Shown here piece after piece: positions 9,569-19,667 of a DNA stretch of 64,000 nt. Origin of the DNA: Cellvibrionaceae bacterium (GTDB taxonomy: Bacteria; Pseudomonadota; Gammaproteobacteria; Pseudomonadales; Cellvibrionaceae). Under the pieces are notes generated by a model. That model was given only the letters and a program-made list of their open reading frames with translations. It was not told where the DNA came from and did not search any database. The DNA lies in NCBI GenBank assembly GCA_024707385.1, contig JANPZW010000004.1, forward strand, positions 62,001 through 126,000, written 5' to 3'. Each line of letters opens with the position of its first letter. The first letter of the stretch is position 1. Position numbers and translations under genes: made by a program.

Positions 9569-12230
9569 ATGAATGAACTGTTGATCTTGAAATCCGATCG
9601 CTCGCGGATGGCGCGATCCTGGCGATTCTTGCTCGCTGCCGCGTTGTTGGCGACATCGGCGCACGCCGATACGGATAAGAAGACACTGCCTTATCAGGAC
9701 CTTTCACTCGGTTTCGAAGAGCCGCGCCAAGGACCTTGTTGGGCGTATGACATTGGACGAGAAAATTCCCCAATTGATCAACGATGCACCCGCGATTCCT
9801 CGCCTGGGCGTGCGGGAGTACAACTGGTGGAACGAGGGCTTGCACGGGGTTGCGGCCTTGGGCGATGCCACTGTATTTCCACAGGCGGTTGGTATGGCGG
9901 CCGCTTGGGATGAGCCTTTGATGCATCAACTGGCGGATGTGATCAGTACCGAATTCCGCGCTAAACACTACGCCAATCAGCACCGATTTGGCGGTTCCGA
10001 CTGGTTTGGGGGGCTGACTGTGTGGTCGCCCAACATCAATATGTTCCGCGATCCCCGCTGGGGGCGTGGGCAGGAGACCTACGGCGAAGACCCTTATCTG
10101 ACTGCACGCCTGGGCGTCGCTTTTGTGAAAGGTTTGCAAGGGGAAGATCCGCGCTATCTGAAAACCGTCGCGACGCCGAAGCACTACGCGGTGCACAGCG
10201 GCCCGGAAGAAAGCCGCCATCGGGATGATTATCATCCTAGCCCTAAAGATTTGGAGGAAACCTATCTGCCGGCGTTCCGCGCCACTGTTATTGAGGGTAA
10301 AGCTGAGTCGATCATGTGCGCTTACAACGCAGTCAGTGGCGTGCCGGCCTGCGCGAGTGAACAGCTGATGGAAGATGTATTGCGCAAGCAGTGGGGTTTC
10401 AAAGGTTTCGTCGTGTCCGATTGTGGCGCGGTGTTTGATGTTTACCACGAAGCTAATCACGGCTACACCAAAACCCCGGAAGAAGGAATCAAAGCGACTT
10501 TCGAAGGTGGGATGGATTTGATTTGTGGTGATGCGAGTGAAGCTGACCACATCCGCAGTGCGTTGAAGAAAGGCTTAATTACCGAGGCGCAATTGGATGC
10601 GTCACTGGTTCGCCTGTTCAGCTCGCGTATGCGCCTCGGTCAGTTCGATCCCCGTCCCTCGGTTTTTCCAAATATCACGCCGAGTCACAATGACACGGAT
10701 GAAAATCGCGCGCTCGCGCTGACCGTCGCGGAAAAATCCCTGGTGCTGTTGAAAAACAAAGACGGCTTTTTGCCGTTTAAGCCCGCGATTCGCAACATTG
10801 CTGTGATCGGCCCCAACGCTGACAGTCTTGATGCGCTTGTGGGCAACTACAACGGCTCACCGTCGCAGCCGGTAACGGTTCTGACGGGAATGCGGGCGCG
10901 GTTTGGCGAGGCCAATATCCGCTATGCCCCTGGTGCGGGTCTGGTGGCTCCTATCCAGACGCCGGTGCCGGACGAGGCTCTCTGCGCCGATGCCAAATGC
11001 CGCAAGCCCGGTTTGAACGCGGAATATTTCGCCGATAAAAAATTCGATAAAAAGCCGCAGAAACGTGTGGATACCAATGCTCGCGTGAGCTGGCAGGATC
11101 ATGTGGCGAGTGGCGCGGTGCGGTGGAACGGCTTTTTGAAAGCGCCGGAAACCGGCACTTACTCCATGCGTTATATGGCCGACGGCGGCTACCGGATTTG
11201 GGTGGACGGCAAGCTGATTCTCGACGCCTGGAATGTGGACTGGCGCCCGGTGATCGCGAGCGGATTTGTCGATCTTGTAGCGGGTAAAACCTACAGCCTG
11301 AAAATCGAAGCCTTCCAGCGCGGCGAAAAAGGTGATGAAAAACTGGTGTGGAGTCTGCCTTCCGATCCGGCTGCGACAGATGCGCTCGCGGCGGCGCAGG
11401 CGGCGGATGCGGTGGTGTTTGTCGGCGGTCTTACCGCGCAGGTTGAAGGCGAAGAAATGCCCGTGCCGCTGCCCGGTTTTGTCGGCGGCGATCGCACCGA
11501 TCTGTCCCTGCCGCAGATTCAGCGCGACCTGCTGCAAAAACTCTACGCCACCGGCAAGCCAGTGGTTGTGGTGTTAATGAACGGCAGCGCCCTGGCGGTG
11601 AACGAGGAAGATGTGTCCGCTACCGCTCTGGTGGAAGCCTGGTATCCGGGCGGGCAGGGAGGCGAGGCGGTTGCGCGCCTGCTGGCGGGCGATTTCAGCC
11701 CGGCAGGTCGTCTGCCTGTGACCTTCTACCGCACGCTGGAACAATTGCCGGATTTTAGCGATTACTCCATGGCGAACCGCACCTACCGCTATCACACCGG
11801 CGAGGTTCTCTACCCGTTCGGATACGGTCTCTCTTACACTGAATTCCGTTATGGCGAGGTGAACATTTCGCCCAAGGAATGGCGCGGTAAGGGCGCCGTG
11901 ACCGTCACTGTGGATGTGACCAACTCCGGCGCGATGGATGCGGAAGAGGTGGTACAGTTGTACCTCACTCACGGCGAGGTAAAAGGCGCGCCGATTCGCG
12001 CGTTGGAAGGGTTCCAGCGGATTTTCATCCCCAAGGGGCAGACTCGCAAAGTGACCTTCCAACTGGATGATCGCCGTTTGAGCACGGTGGATGAAGCCGG
12101 GCGTCGCAGCGTTGTTCCGGGTTCCGTCTCTCTGTGGGTTGGCGGTGGTCAGCCCGCTCAGCGGGAAGGCTTGAAGCCTGCGGCGGGACGTGAAGCCAGT
12201 TTTGTGATCAAAACAGGGAAGACGCTCTAA
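9569..12230 (+). CDS. GH3 glycoside hydrolase with PA14 insert (frameshifted)
   Basis: A family GH3 exo-glycosidase, likely beta-xylosidase or alpha-L-arabinofuranosidase given RLGVREYNWWNEGLHG, a pattern of that branch. The N-terminus has a hydrophobic export segment ending in SAHA. The nucleophile Asp is in VVSDCGAV (about residue 284). KHYAVHSG is the substrate-site lysine-histidine segment. A PA14 domain (about 480-620, with RYMADGGYRIWVDG) is inserted in the second GH3 domain, and a fibronectin-III-like domain closes the protein. One extra C at 9722-9723 breaks the frame; removing it restores E-E-R-A-K-D-L-V-G-R-M-T-L-D and 886 residues. No lipobox is evident, so it is probably periplasmic. 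Confidence 0.88.
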
Positions 12231-12255
12231 TAAATATCTTTAACATGGATTGAAA

Positions 12256-12286
12256 AAAGCCGTCGGGTGGCTTGCCCGGCGGCTTT
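12256..12286 (+). terminator. Intrinsic terminator after GH3
   Basis: Stem AAAGCCG plus CGGG pairing with CCCG plus CGGCTTT, with one bulged base on each side, 26 bases after the GH3 stop. Confidence 0.75.
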
Positions 12287-12387
12287 CAATAAACCTTTCT
12301 GCAAGCCTTCTTTAATCCCCCGGAACAACTGGTGCCGATTGTGGCGCGTGTTGTTAACGAAGTGTTAGACGCTTCTCAATTTATAAT

Positions 12388-12400
12388 ATTATCTTATGAA
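12388..12400. promoter_or_regulatory. Operator-like site ATTAT-CTT-ATGAA
   Basis: Matches eight of ten arm bases of the ATCAT-N3-ATGAT palindrome. It lies about 120 bases before the GH62 start, inside an AT-rich stretch suited to a promoter. Confidence 0.4.
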
Positions 12401-12519
12401 ATAATTGTGCCACTGATGATTTCTTCTGCTGGCCAGCGCTCCGTTGTAACCGATTACCCGCCGCCTGGATGTGTCAGTACTCGATAAAAATACGCAACTT
12501 TCCGCCTTTTCCGGCCTGG

Positions 12520-14205
12520 ATGATAACCATGAATACAACATCTCAGATCACGGATCTGCGCCTTAGAATCCGAGGTTTTACGCAGATCGCCAAATTCAGT
12601 ACATCGCTTCTGGTTGCTGGCATTTTATCCGCCTGTGGCGGTGGGACGAGCCCAACGTCTTCCAGTTCCAGCAGCTCTTCGTCATCAAGCAGTTCGTCCA
12701 GCTCTTCCTCTTCGAGCAGCTCGTCGAGCTCCAGCAGTTCGTCCAGCTCCAGCAGCTCATCGAGTTCATCGTCATCCAGCTCCGGCTCCATTCCCGCTGG
12801 TTCTACTCTTGTATACGCAGTGAATGCGGGTGGTGCGGCGGCGACTGTTAACAGTGTGCAATATCAGGCTGACCGTTTTTCCAATGGTGGCATGACGAAC
12901 TCCACCACCGATCCGATCACCGGCGCCAACCCCGCGACGCTGTACCAAACCGAGCGTTATGGCAGCTTTAAATATGAAGTTCCGGTGACCAACTCCACCT
13001 ACAGCCTCCGTTTGAATTTTGTCGAGCTGTATCAAACCGCGGCAGGGGCGCGTTTATTCAACGTGACGGTTGAAGGACAGCCGGTGCTGCAGAATTTCGA
13101 TCTTTTTGCCACAGTCGGACACGACACCGCCTACGAGGTAGTGGTACCAACCGTTATGGTGGCGGATGGATCCTTGACCATCGAGCTGACTGCGGAAATC
13201 GATAACGCCACCATCAGTGGCTTTGCGATTTATTCCAATGCTGGGGGACAATTTGTCCAGCCGCAGGAGCCGGTCGGTTGCGACCTGCCCAACAGCATTC
13301 GCTGGACTTCAACCGGCGCGATTATCGGACCGAAAAATGGTGACGCGTCGGTAAAAGATCCGACGGTTGTGTACTACAACAACAAGTACCACGTATTTGC
13401 CACCGTCTGGAACACCAGCGGCCAAGGCAGTTACCGATCCATGTACACAAGTTTTACGGATTTCAACCAAGCATCCTCCGGCACTTATCAGGCATTTTCT
13501 CCTGGCGGCAGCTCAACGGTTGCACCGCAGGTGTTTTATTTCCGTCCGCAAAATCGCTGGTACATATTCACCCAGTGGCCGGCGAAGTACACCACCTCAA
13601 CCAATATCGAAAATGCTAGCAGCTGGTCTGCGCCTACTACCTTGTGGCCGGGTAACGATACCCACGGTGGTGCATTGGATTATTGGGTGATTTGTAACGA
13701 TACCCACTGCTATCTCTATTTCTTCAAAGACGACGGCAAGATGTATTACGTGAGCACCACGATTGCCAACTTCCCGAGATTCGACGTGAATCAGGTGAAA
13801 GTTGCCAATGTGGCGGGTTCCGGTGGCCAGAGCATTCTGTTTGAGGCGGGCAATGTCTACAAAATCAAAGGCACCAATAAATACTTGTTGCAGGTTGAAG
13901 GTTGGGGCGCTTCCGAAGGGCGTCGTTTGTACCGCTCCTGGACATCCACCAGTCTCGACGGCCCATGGGTAGCGCATAAAACGTCCGAAAGTGATCCGTT
14001 TGCCGGTCTGAATAACACCACCTTCCCAGGTGGGCAGTGGACGCAGCAGATCAGCCACGGCGAAATGATCCGCGATGGCTACGACGAGAAAATGGAAATC
14101 GATACCTGCAATATGAAGTTCCTGTATCAGGGTGTGAATCTGAGCGGTTTTAACGGCTCCTATAACGCCCGGCCCTACCGACTCGGGTTGTTGACAGCAC
14201 AATAG
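12520..14205 (+). CDS. GH62 alpha-L-arabinofuranosidase lipoprotein with malectin module
   Basis: A 561-residue exported lipoprotein. The lipobox is LVAGILSAC. A polyserine linker of about 45 residues follows, then a malectin-type carbohydrate-binding module (about 90-240: VYAVNAGG, YQTERYG, VELYQTAAGARLF, GHDTAYE). A GH62 five-blade propeller domain (about 250-561) ends the protein. GH62 hallmarks are WTSTGAIIGPK, KDPTVVYY with the general-base Asp, ICNDTHCYLYFF, and SHGEMIRDGYDEKM with the probable acid Glu. GH62 enzymes remove single arabinofuranosyl branches from arabinoxylan. The start is 12520 or 12529 rather than an upstream ATG at 12469, which would add an unlikely leader. An operator-like site precedes it. 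Confidence 0.92.
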   Translation: MITMNTTSQITDLRLRIRGFTQIAKFSTSLLVAGILSACGGGTSPTSSSSSSSSSSSSSSSSSSSSSSSSSSSSSSSSSSSSSSSSSSGSIPAGSTLVYAVNAGGAAATVNSVQYQADRFSNGGMTNSTTDPITGANPATLYQTERYGSFKYEVPVTNSTYSLRLNFVELYQTAAGARLFNVTVEGQPVLQNFDLFATVGHDTAYEVVVPTVMVADGSLTIELTAEIDNATISGFAIYSNAGGQFVQPQEPVGCDLPNSIRWTSTGAIIGPKNGDASVKDPTVVYYNNKYHVFATVWNTSGQGSYRSMYTSFTDFNQASSGTYQAFSPGGSSTVAPQVFYFRPQNRWYIFTQWPAKYTTSTNIENASSWSAPTTLWPGNDTHGGALDYWVICNDTHCYLYFFKDDGKMYYVSTTIANFPRFDVNQVKVANVAGSGGQSILFEAGNVYKIKGTNKYLLQVEGWGASEGRRLYRSWTSTSLDGPWVAHKTSESDPFAGLNNTTFPGGQWTQQISHGEMIRDGYDEKMEIDTCNMKFLYQGVNLSGFNGSYNARPYRLGLLTAQ

Positions 14206-14222
14206 AAGTTCGCCCCTTTAAT

Positions 14223-14246
14223 GGCCGCCGCAAGGCGGCCTTTTTT
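14223..14246 (+). terminator. Intrinsic terminator after GH62
   Basis: GGCCGCC-GCAA-GGCGGCC stem-loop followed by six Ts. Confidence 0.9.
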
Positions 14247-14356
14247 GTTTTCAATCCGGCAAAATCCCTCGCTTTACCATTCTCCGTTGAAGTCTACACT
14301 TCACCTGTCTGGCCTAAATACTGTCAGTTATTTCCAATCCATAATTTGGAGTTGTC

Positions 14357-15376
14357 ATGCCAATCACTCGGTTGTTTTTCGTCTGTTTTGTTTTCCTGTG
14401 TGTGCCATTTGCCTATGGGGCCGCGCCAATTAAAACCCACTCGGATATTGTGTGGGCTCAGCCGGAGGGATTTACCTTGACCCTGGATATTCATGTGCCG
14501 GAAGCGGGACGCGATCAATATCCGGTGCTCATCATTTATCACGGCGGCGGCTGGTTGTTGAATACCAAAAGCATCATGGATGATATGGCCCGTTATATGG
14601 CATCCCATGGAAAATATGTCGTGGTAAATGCGAATTACCGTTTGTTGGCGGACCAGAATAATACGGTCACCGTGAACGAAATTATTGAAGATGCTATGGG
14701 CGCCCTGTTATGGGTGAAAGACCATATTGCCCAATACAAAGGCGACCCGAATAAAATTGCCATCACTGGTGACAGCGCCGGTGGTCATCTGGCGGGTATG
14801 GTGATGCTCGGCGGCAGAATGCTTGAGAGCGATGGCTACGCGGGCGAGAGCCTCGGTTTCAATCCCTCTTATCTACCGCGTGGTATGACAGCGGAAAAAA
14901 TTGCCGCAAATGACGGTTTAAAAGTGCAGGCGGTGATTTTGAGTTATACCGCGTTCGACCTGGCTGCCATTGCACAAAATAATTTTGAAACTGAGCAGAA
15001 TCCATTTTGGGGTTGGGCCAATGCCAAGCCCAGAGGGGTCTTTGGCGACGCAGTCAGTTTTGCAACGCGACCGGATTTTTATCGCGCGGCGTCACCAATC
15101 AATCATATTCCTCAATCGCGAGACTATAAATTGCCGCCGCAATTTGTTCACGTTGGCAGCGAAGACGGTATGACCACTCCTGAGCTCGCCAAAGATTACG
15201 TCAAGCGCATTAAAAAAGCGGGCCATTCGGCGACTTTGAAAATATACAAAAAGCGCGGACACGGTTTTCTCGATAGCGGCTGCAACGATTACACCAATGG
15301 TTGTTTTACCGATCTGGCGGTGCCGACTTTGAAGGATATGATCCGTTTTCTCGATAAGGTATTCGCGCGCAAATAA
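14357..15376 (+). CDS. Exported alpha/beta-hydrolase esterase (HSL-like)
   Basis: A 339-residue hydrolase. A signal peptide ends near FAYGA. HGGGW near residue 60 forms the oxyanion hole, and GDSAGG holds the nucleophile serine (about residue 140). SEDGMTT carries a likely Asp, and GHGF near the C-terminus the catalytic His. This is the hormone-sensitive-lipase type often found among carbohydrate esterases. No polyserine or binding module is present, so it is probably periplasmic. It sits between GH62 and a converging CE1-like esterase and shares a terminator with it at 15395. It may deacylate imported oligosaccharides; the substrate is not visible from the sequence. Confidence 0.78.
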   Translation: MPITRLFFVCFVFLCVPFAYGAAPIKTHSDIVWAQPEGFTLTLDIHVPEAGRDQYPVLIIYHGGGWLLNTKSIMDDMARYMASHGKYVVVNANYRLLADQNNTVTVNEIIEDAMGALLWVKDHIAQYKGDPNKIAITGDSAGGHLAGMVMLGGRMLESDGYAGESLGFNPSYLPRGMTAEKIAANDGLKVQAVILSYTAFDLAAIAQNNFETEQNPFWGWANAKPRGVFGDAVSFATRPDFYRAASPINHIPQSRDYKLPPQFVHVGSEDGMTTPELAKDYVKRIKKAGHSATLKIYKKRGHGFLDSGCNDYTNGCFTDLAVPTLKDMIRFLDKVFARK

Positions 15377-15394
15377 CGTTTTCAGCGCGCATAA

Positions 15395-15424
15395 AAAAGG
15401 GCACCAGAAGGTGCCCTTTTGTTT
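15395..15424. terminator. Bidirectional terminator
   Basis: Stem AAAAGGGCACC/GGTGCCCTTTT with an AGAA loop. It lies between two convergent genes, with T-tracts in both directions. Confidence 0.9.
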
Positions 15425-15442
15425 TAGATGGGAGGTGTTGGA

Positions 15443-16958
15443 TTAGAACTGGCTGATGAACTGCCAGGCTTCTCCGGGAACCCATGATTTGGATTGACCG
15501 CGATCTTTTTCGGTCGGGTTGTGGTCGCCGTCAAAGGCACACCAGCGGACGGGGTAGCCATCGCGACATCCCTGGTAGGACGTACAAGTGTGCGTGCCGC
15601 TGCCCCGTGCAGGTTCCGGTGCATTAGTCGCGCTGCAACCGTTATTGCGGACCATGCGATCGCGGATAGAACGTCCTTGAGCGATGCCCAGAACGGAGTC
15701 GCTAATACCGTGAGCACCGAAGTAGGCGATAGGCGCAGTGCCGCCTTCACAACCACTCAATTGAGCGCCGGCGTACAAGGCCACACCGCGGAAGACATTG
15801 GCGCGGGCACAGGCAACGGCGTTGGACATGCCGGCGCCATAACTGAAGCCGGTGGCGAAGATGCGCGAGTTGTCGATACAGAGTCCGCCCTGAACTTGCT
15901 TCAGGATTTCATCGGTAAAGGCCAGATCGCGGCCGCCCGTGTTAGGCCAGCCGGCATCGATACCTTCCGGCGCAACAAAGATGGTGCTGTTGTTGGCCAG
16001 TGGCCACAAGCCGTAGAAGGGGCTCTTCTGTGGAACCACCGTTGCCGCCAGCGGCTACTTGGTTGGCGTTACCGCCCAGCCAGTGGTAAGCCACGATCAA
16101 ACGATATGGGGTGCTGTTGCTGTAATTGTCGGGCACACGCAGGATGTAGGAACGGTTGGTGCCGCCCACGTTGAGGTTGATACGGCCATTTTGCAGAGTG
16201 CGAGAGGTGCCGCAACCTGCGCTGGGCGTTACTGCGCCTGGCTCGGGCTCTGGCGGCTCAACAAATTTTCCGCCAGTGCTGGAATAAATCTCGAAGGCGC
16301 TGAGGGTAGCGTTATCGATACTGGCACTCAATTCGATGGTCAGGCTTTGATCTACCACCATAACGTTGGATACGGCCAGATCGTAGGCTGTGTCGTGACC
16401 GGCTTCAGCAAACAAGTCGAAATCGGTGAGCACAGGCTGGCCTTCCACGGTCACGCTGAACAAGCGGTTGCCGGCGGCCGTCTGGAACAGCTCGACAAAG
16501 CGGAGTTGCACGCTGTAGGTGGAATTGGTGACCGGGATTTCGTATTTGTACTTGCCGTAGCGCTCGCTCTGATAGAGAACGTCGGCGGTGGTGTTATTGA
16601 TTGGATCGGTTGTGGTATTGGGGCTGCCGCTGCTGGCGAAGCGGTCCGCTTTATATTCAATACCATTCACAGTCACCGCTGCGCCGCCCACGTTAACGGC
16701 GTATATCAGTGAGCCGGTGATGCCGCCGGAGCTGGACGAGCTGCTAGATGAGCTGCTGCTGGAGGAGCTTGAGGATGAGCTGCTGCTGGAAGAAGAGCTG
16801 TTCGACGAAGAGCTACTTGAAGAGGAACTGCTTGACGAGGAACTGCTGCTGGATGAAGAGCTGCTGGGCGCTTGCCCGCCGCCGCATCCGATCACCAGCA
16901 GTGAGCTGGACAGAAGTCCCAGCCCTGCTAAGCGCAGAAAAAGATTGCCGTTGTTCAT
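15443..16958 (-). CDS. Malectin-linked CE1-like esterase lipoprotein (frameshifted)
   Basis: An exported lipoprotein with lipobox SLLVIGC, a polyserine linker of about 50 residues broken by one asparagine, and a malectin module closely like that of the GH62 (VYAVNVGGAAVTV, YQSERYGKYKYEIPVTNSTY, GHDTAYD). A PHB-depolymerase/feruloyl-esterase-like hydrolase domain follows, with the serine in GFSYGAG (about residue 372) and the histidine probably in FDGDHNP. Frames join at about 16018-16030, where removing one base gives G-G-S-T-E-S-P-F-Y-G-L-W-P and 504 residues. It probably removes acetyl or feruloyl groups from arabinoxylan. An 8-bp-arm operator-like palindrome lies 220 bases upstream. The start at 16958 was chosen over 16973. 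Confidence 0.85.
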
Positions 16959-17282
16959 TGGATTGCCCCACATGCAAATGCCGGAGCCTGACGAATAGGC
17001 CCCGGGGATTTATTAGACGCTGTTCGCTGGCTGCTTCGAGACAGCATTAAAAGAGCGCGGACGACGGTCTGTCCCGCTGTGTCGACAGGGCTCACCCCGC
17101 TCTGCGCGTGTTGTTTTGCCCTGTCTTGCTTCGCTGGTGAGTTATGAGATTGGCTGCGGATCTTATATGAAGATATCAGCCTATCATCACATGATAGGAT
17201 TCTAAGCGGTGGCCGGGAAATTTCTAAGATTCAGCCCACAGATTTGGGTAAATCTTGTGATTTTGGGAGGCGTCGCGGGGCC
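16959..17282 (-). promoter_or_regulatory. Promoter region of malectin-esterase gene
   Basis: No gene is seen. The region holds the inverted repeat at 17180-17198 and AT-rich sequence around it, and also the end of the upstream methyltransferase transcript. Confidence 0.45.
17180..17198. promoter_or_regulatory. Operator-like inverted repeat CCTATCAT-CAC-ATGATAGG
   Basis: Perfect 8-bp arms with a 3-bp spacer. The core ATCAT-CAC-ATGAT matches the palindrome upstream of the GntR regulator. It lies 222 bases before the malectin-esterase start. Confidence 0.6.
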
Positions 17283-18155
17283 TTAAGCCGAGTCGTTAGG
17301 ACCATTACCTGCGCTGAATATAAGGGCGTAGACCAGAAACGAGCGGTGCGGACCGTTGTGCCAGAGCCAAGTTTCGGGCGGGTCGGCAAAGTCTCCGGAT
17401 GCCGACACCTGCGGGTCTTGGCGGGCGAGATCGGTGATCAAGTTCGGCTGGAGATAGGTAAATAAACGATTGGTGGCGGCGAGTGTTTGCAGAAGGACGG
17501 CGCCATCTACCTGAGAACCGGGTGGCGGCAAGGGGGCGATTTCGCTGGAGCTCACATCCGTAATCCAGAGCGCATTGCGCTGAGGTTTGGTGAGCGCTGC
17601 CAGCAGGCGCAGATGCGCAACCAGCAGGGTGATCAAACCCGCCTGCAATAAAGGGTGTTCCTCTCCCAACACTCGGGTGCAGGTCAGCAGAATTTGGCTG
17701 ATCAAACAGGACGACACCACGCAGTCGAATGGGCCGGGTAAGCGCGCCTTAATTTCATCTGCCGCACGAGCGGGAAATTCCAGCAACACCTCTTCGGTCA
17801 CCTTGAAGTTGCGCCAATCCTCAAGGGTTTTATTCGCGCCTGATACATCCACCGGCGTGTGCAAATGAATTTTCCGCGCGACCGTCGCAGGCAGTCGCCG
17901 TTTTGCCCCTTCCAGCGCTTCCCGGTCGATATCCACTAGATGAATTTCCGCAAAAACCTCGCTGATCCGCGGCAAATCCACGTCCATACAGTTTCCTGCC
18001 CCTAGAATGCAGATGCGCCCGCCGTGCGGGTTGTGGGCGAGAATCAGATCGGTTTGGCGGCGGCGGTGCTCGGCGAAATACTGGTCGTATTTCAGCGAGG
18101 CTTTGTTGGCGCTTTTCTGTTGTTTTATTTCTGCGCGAACGGACATGGACAGCAT
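17283..18155 (-). CDS. Class I methyltransferase-like protein of unknown function
   Basis: A 290-residue cytoplasmic protein. A Rossmann nucleotide motif, RICILGAGNCMDVDL, lies near residue 50. An acidic strand end follows in IHLVDIDREAL, the typical SAM-ribose contact. FDCVVSSCLISQIL is the likely motif IV region. No target-specific domain is recognised. It is last in the apparent DUF1592/DUF1552 operon, 57 bases after the CxxCH lipoprotein gene, with no terminator between. Starts at 18155 and 18146 are both possible. A link to the heme or polysaccharide system is only positional. Confidence 0.65.
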   Translation of the reverse strand: MLSMSVRAEIKQQKSANKASLKYDQYFAEHRRRQTDLILAHNPHGGRICILGAGNCMDVDLPRISEVFAEIHLVDIDREALEGAKRRLPATVARKIHLHTPVDVSGANKTLEDWRNFKVTEEVLLEFPARAADEIKARLPGPFDCVVSSCLISQILLTCTRVLGEEHPLLQAGLITLLVAHLRLLAALTKPQRNALWITDVSSSEIAPLPPPGSQVDGAVLLQTLAATNRLFTYLQPNLITDLARQDPQVSASGDFADPPETWLWHNGPHRSFLVYALIFSAGNGPNDSA

Positions 18156-18212
18156 TCCTCAAGGGAAACTTGGTTCGTTAAGAATAGACCGAGCCGCCAC
18201 TGGAAAAATCAT

Positions 18213-18945
18213 TTAATTATCGAAAATCGTCGGCGCGCCGGCGGGGAATTGGAACGGGATCAGCTCGCCGTGATCGACGATGCTGGCCAGCATGGCACAG
18301 CGATAGGGTTCGTCTGCGCGGTTGCAGTTTTCCGCCTGTTGAATGAGCTGTTCGAGGGGCAGCGGCGTCGACGGCCGCAATATTTGCGATTGATAGACCG
18401 GCTGACCTTCCACGGTTTCGCGAATGGATTCCCGCGGGTGGCAGAAAGAGCACTGGCTGATCCGCTCATTAAACGACAGTTCTTCGTAGGGTGTGCCGGC
18501 GGAAATGGTATTCAAAAGAGGGAATTTCAGCTCCGCCTTGGTGGTGATTAAATTCGGCTCATCCACGAGATAACTCATTTCCAGCAGCGGATAGGGAAAT
18601 TCGGCAAAATCCTGATCGACCACCACCGTCAAAATTAGGCGGTCGAAAAAGAAAAAAAATCCGCGGGCTGCGCAACGCCGGTGAAGGTTGCGCGCTGAAT
18701 TCACTGAAAGCGGACTGGATTTTCAACGGCCGGGGCAGGCTTTCAATAAAACAGGGTAGGGTCAGCGGTTTTTCCATGGCGTTGACCCAGTTCACCAAGC
18801 TCTGAATATCGCTCAGCTCAGCGCCGACAGGCGCCGTACAGCTGAGCTGTTGGGGCGGGTCCTCCGGCGTTTGTTTACCGCCGCAAGCGAACACCAGCAG
18901 CGTTAAAAAAATAATCAAAAAAATAACGCTGCATTTTTGTCCCAA
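18213..18945 (-). CDS. CxxCH-containing lipoprotein (frameshifted)
   Basis: A 243-residue exported lipoprotein once one A is removed from the eight-A run at 18652-18659. The lipobox is LLVFAC. A single heme-c-type motif, CSFCH, lies in SFNERISQCSFCHPRE. Another Cys pair occurs around ENCNRADEPYRCAM, perhaps a disulfide. No named family is recognised. It follows the free malectin lipoprotein by 37 bases in the DUF1592/DUF1552 operon and may be a small electron carrier for it; that role is inferred from the motif and position. Confidence 0.65.
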
Positions 18946-18982
18946 CTCTACTCAAGCCGCTGTTCACCAAAGAGAACCTGAA

Positions 18983-19657
18983 TTACTGCGCGAGCCGGCC
19001 GCCTGCATTGGAATAAATGGCGATGCCGCTGATGGTTGCATTTTCCAACCCGGTGGTGAGTGCAATGGTGAGTCGGCCGTCGCGCACATTGACGTCTTTC
19101 ACCCAGTATTCGAAGGCGGTGTCGTGGCCGGTGAGTCGATAGAGATCGAGATTGGTGAAGACCGGGCTTCCCTCCACGGCAAGGCTGAAAGTGCGCGCCC
19201 CCGCGGTTTGGTGGAACATTTCGACAAAATGTAAGGCCACCGTGTAAATACCGTTGGTCACTGGAATTTCATAAGTGGAATTGCCATAACGTTCGGTTTG
19301 ATAAACCGCGTCATCCACAATTCCGCTGATGGCATCGGTGGTGGAGCTGGCCGCGCCGCCGGTAAAAAAATTATCGGCGTTGTAGGTTACGCCCGCCATG
19401 GTCGCCGCCGCGCTGGAACCCGCGTTGATGGCATACACCAGACTCAATTCCCTGGTGGGTGCACCGGAGCTGGAGCTGGACGATGAGCTGGACGAGCTTG
19501 AGGAATTCGACGAGCTCGACGAACTGGAACTGGCGGAAGACGAGCTGCTGGCATCGCCATTGCCGGCTGATCCGCCGCAGCCGACCAGCAGTTGGCAACC
19601 GAAAATGACCGCGCAAATTCCGGAGTATTTTTTTGCTGATTTCATATCAAAATCCAT
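18983..19657 (-). CDS. Stand-alone malectin-module lipoprotein
   Basis: A 224-residue lipoprotein with lipobox QLLVGC, a short serine-rich linker (about 35 residues, with Ala and Asn interruptions), and a malectin-type binding module as its only domain (LVYAINAGSSAA, YQTERYGNSTYEIPVTN, GHDTAFEYW, ENATISGIAIYSN). The module is a close relative of those on the GH62 and the esterase. It has no catalytic domain, so it is probably a surface-bound glycan-capture protein. It starts 10 bases after the DUF1552-B stop, so the two are likely co-translated. The start is 19657 or 19645. Confidence 0.8.
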   Translation of the reverse strand: MDFDMKSAKKYSGICAVIFGCQLLVGCGGSAGNGDASSSSSASSSSSSSSNSSSSSSSSSSSSSGAPTRELSLVYAINAGSSAAATMAGVTYNADNFFTGGAASSTTDAISGIVDDAVYQTERYGNSTYEIPVTNGIYTVALHFVEMFHQTAGARTFSLAVEGSPVFTNLDLYRLTGHDTAFEYWVKDVNVRDGRLTIALTTGLENATISGIAIYSNAGGRLAQ

Positions 19658-19667
19658 CGCTGTGTCG

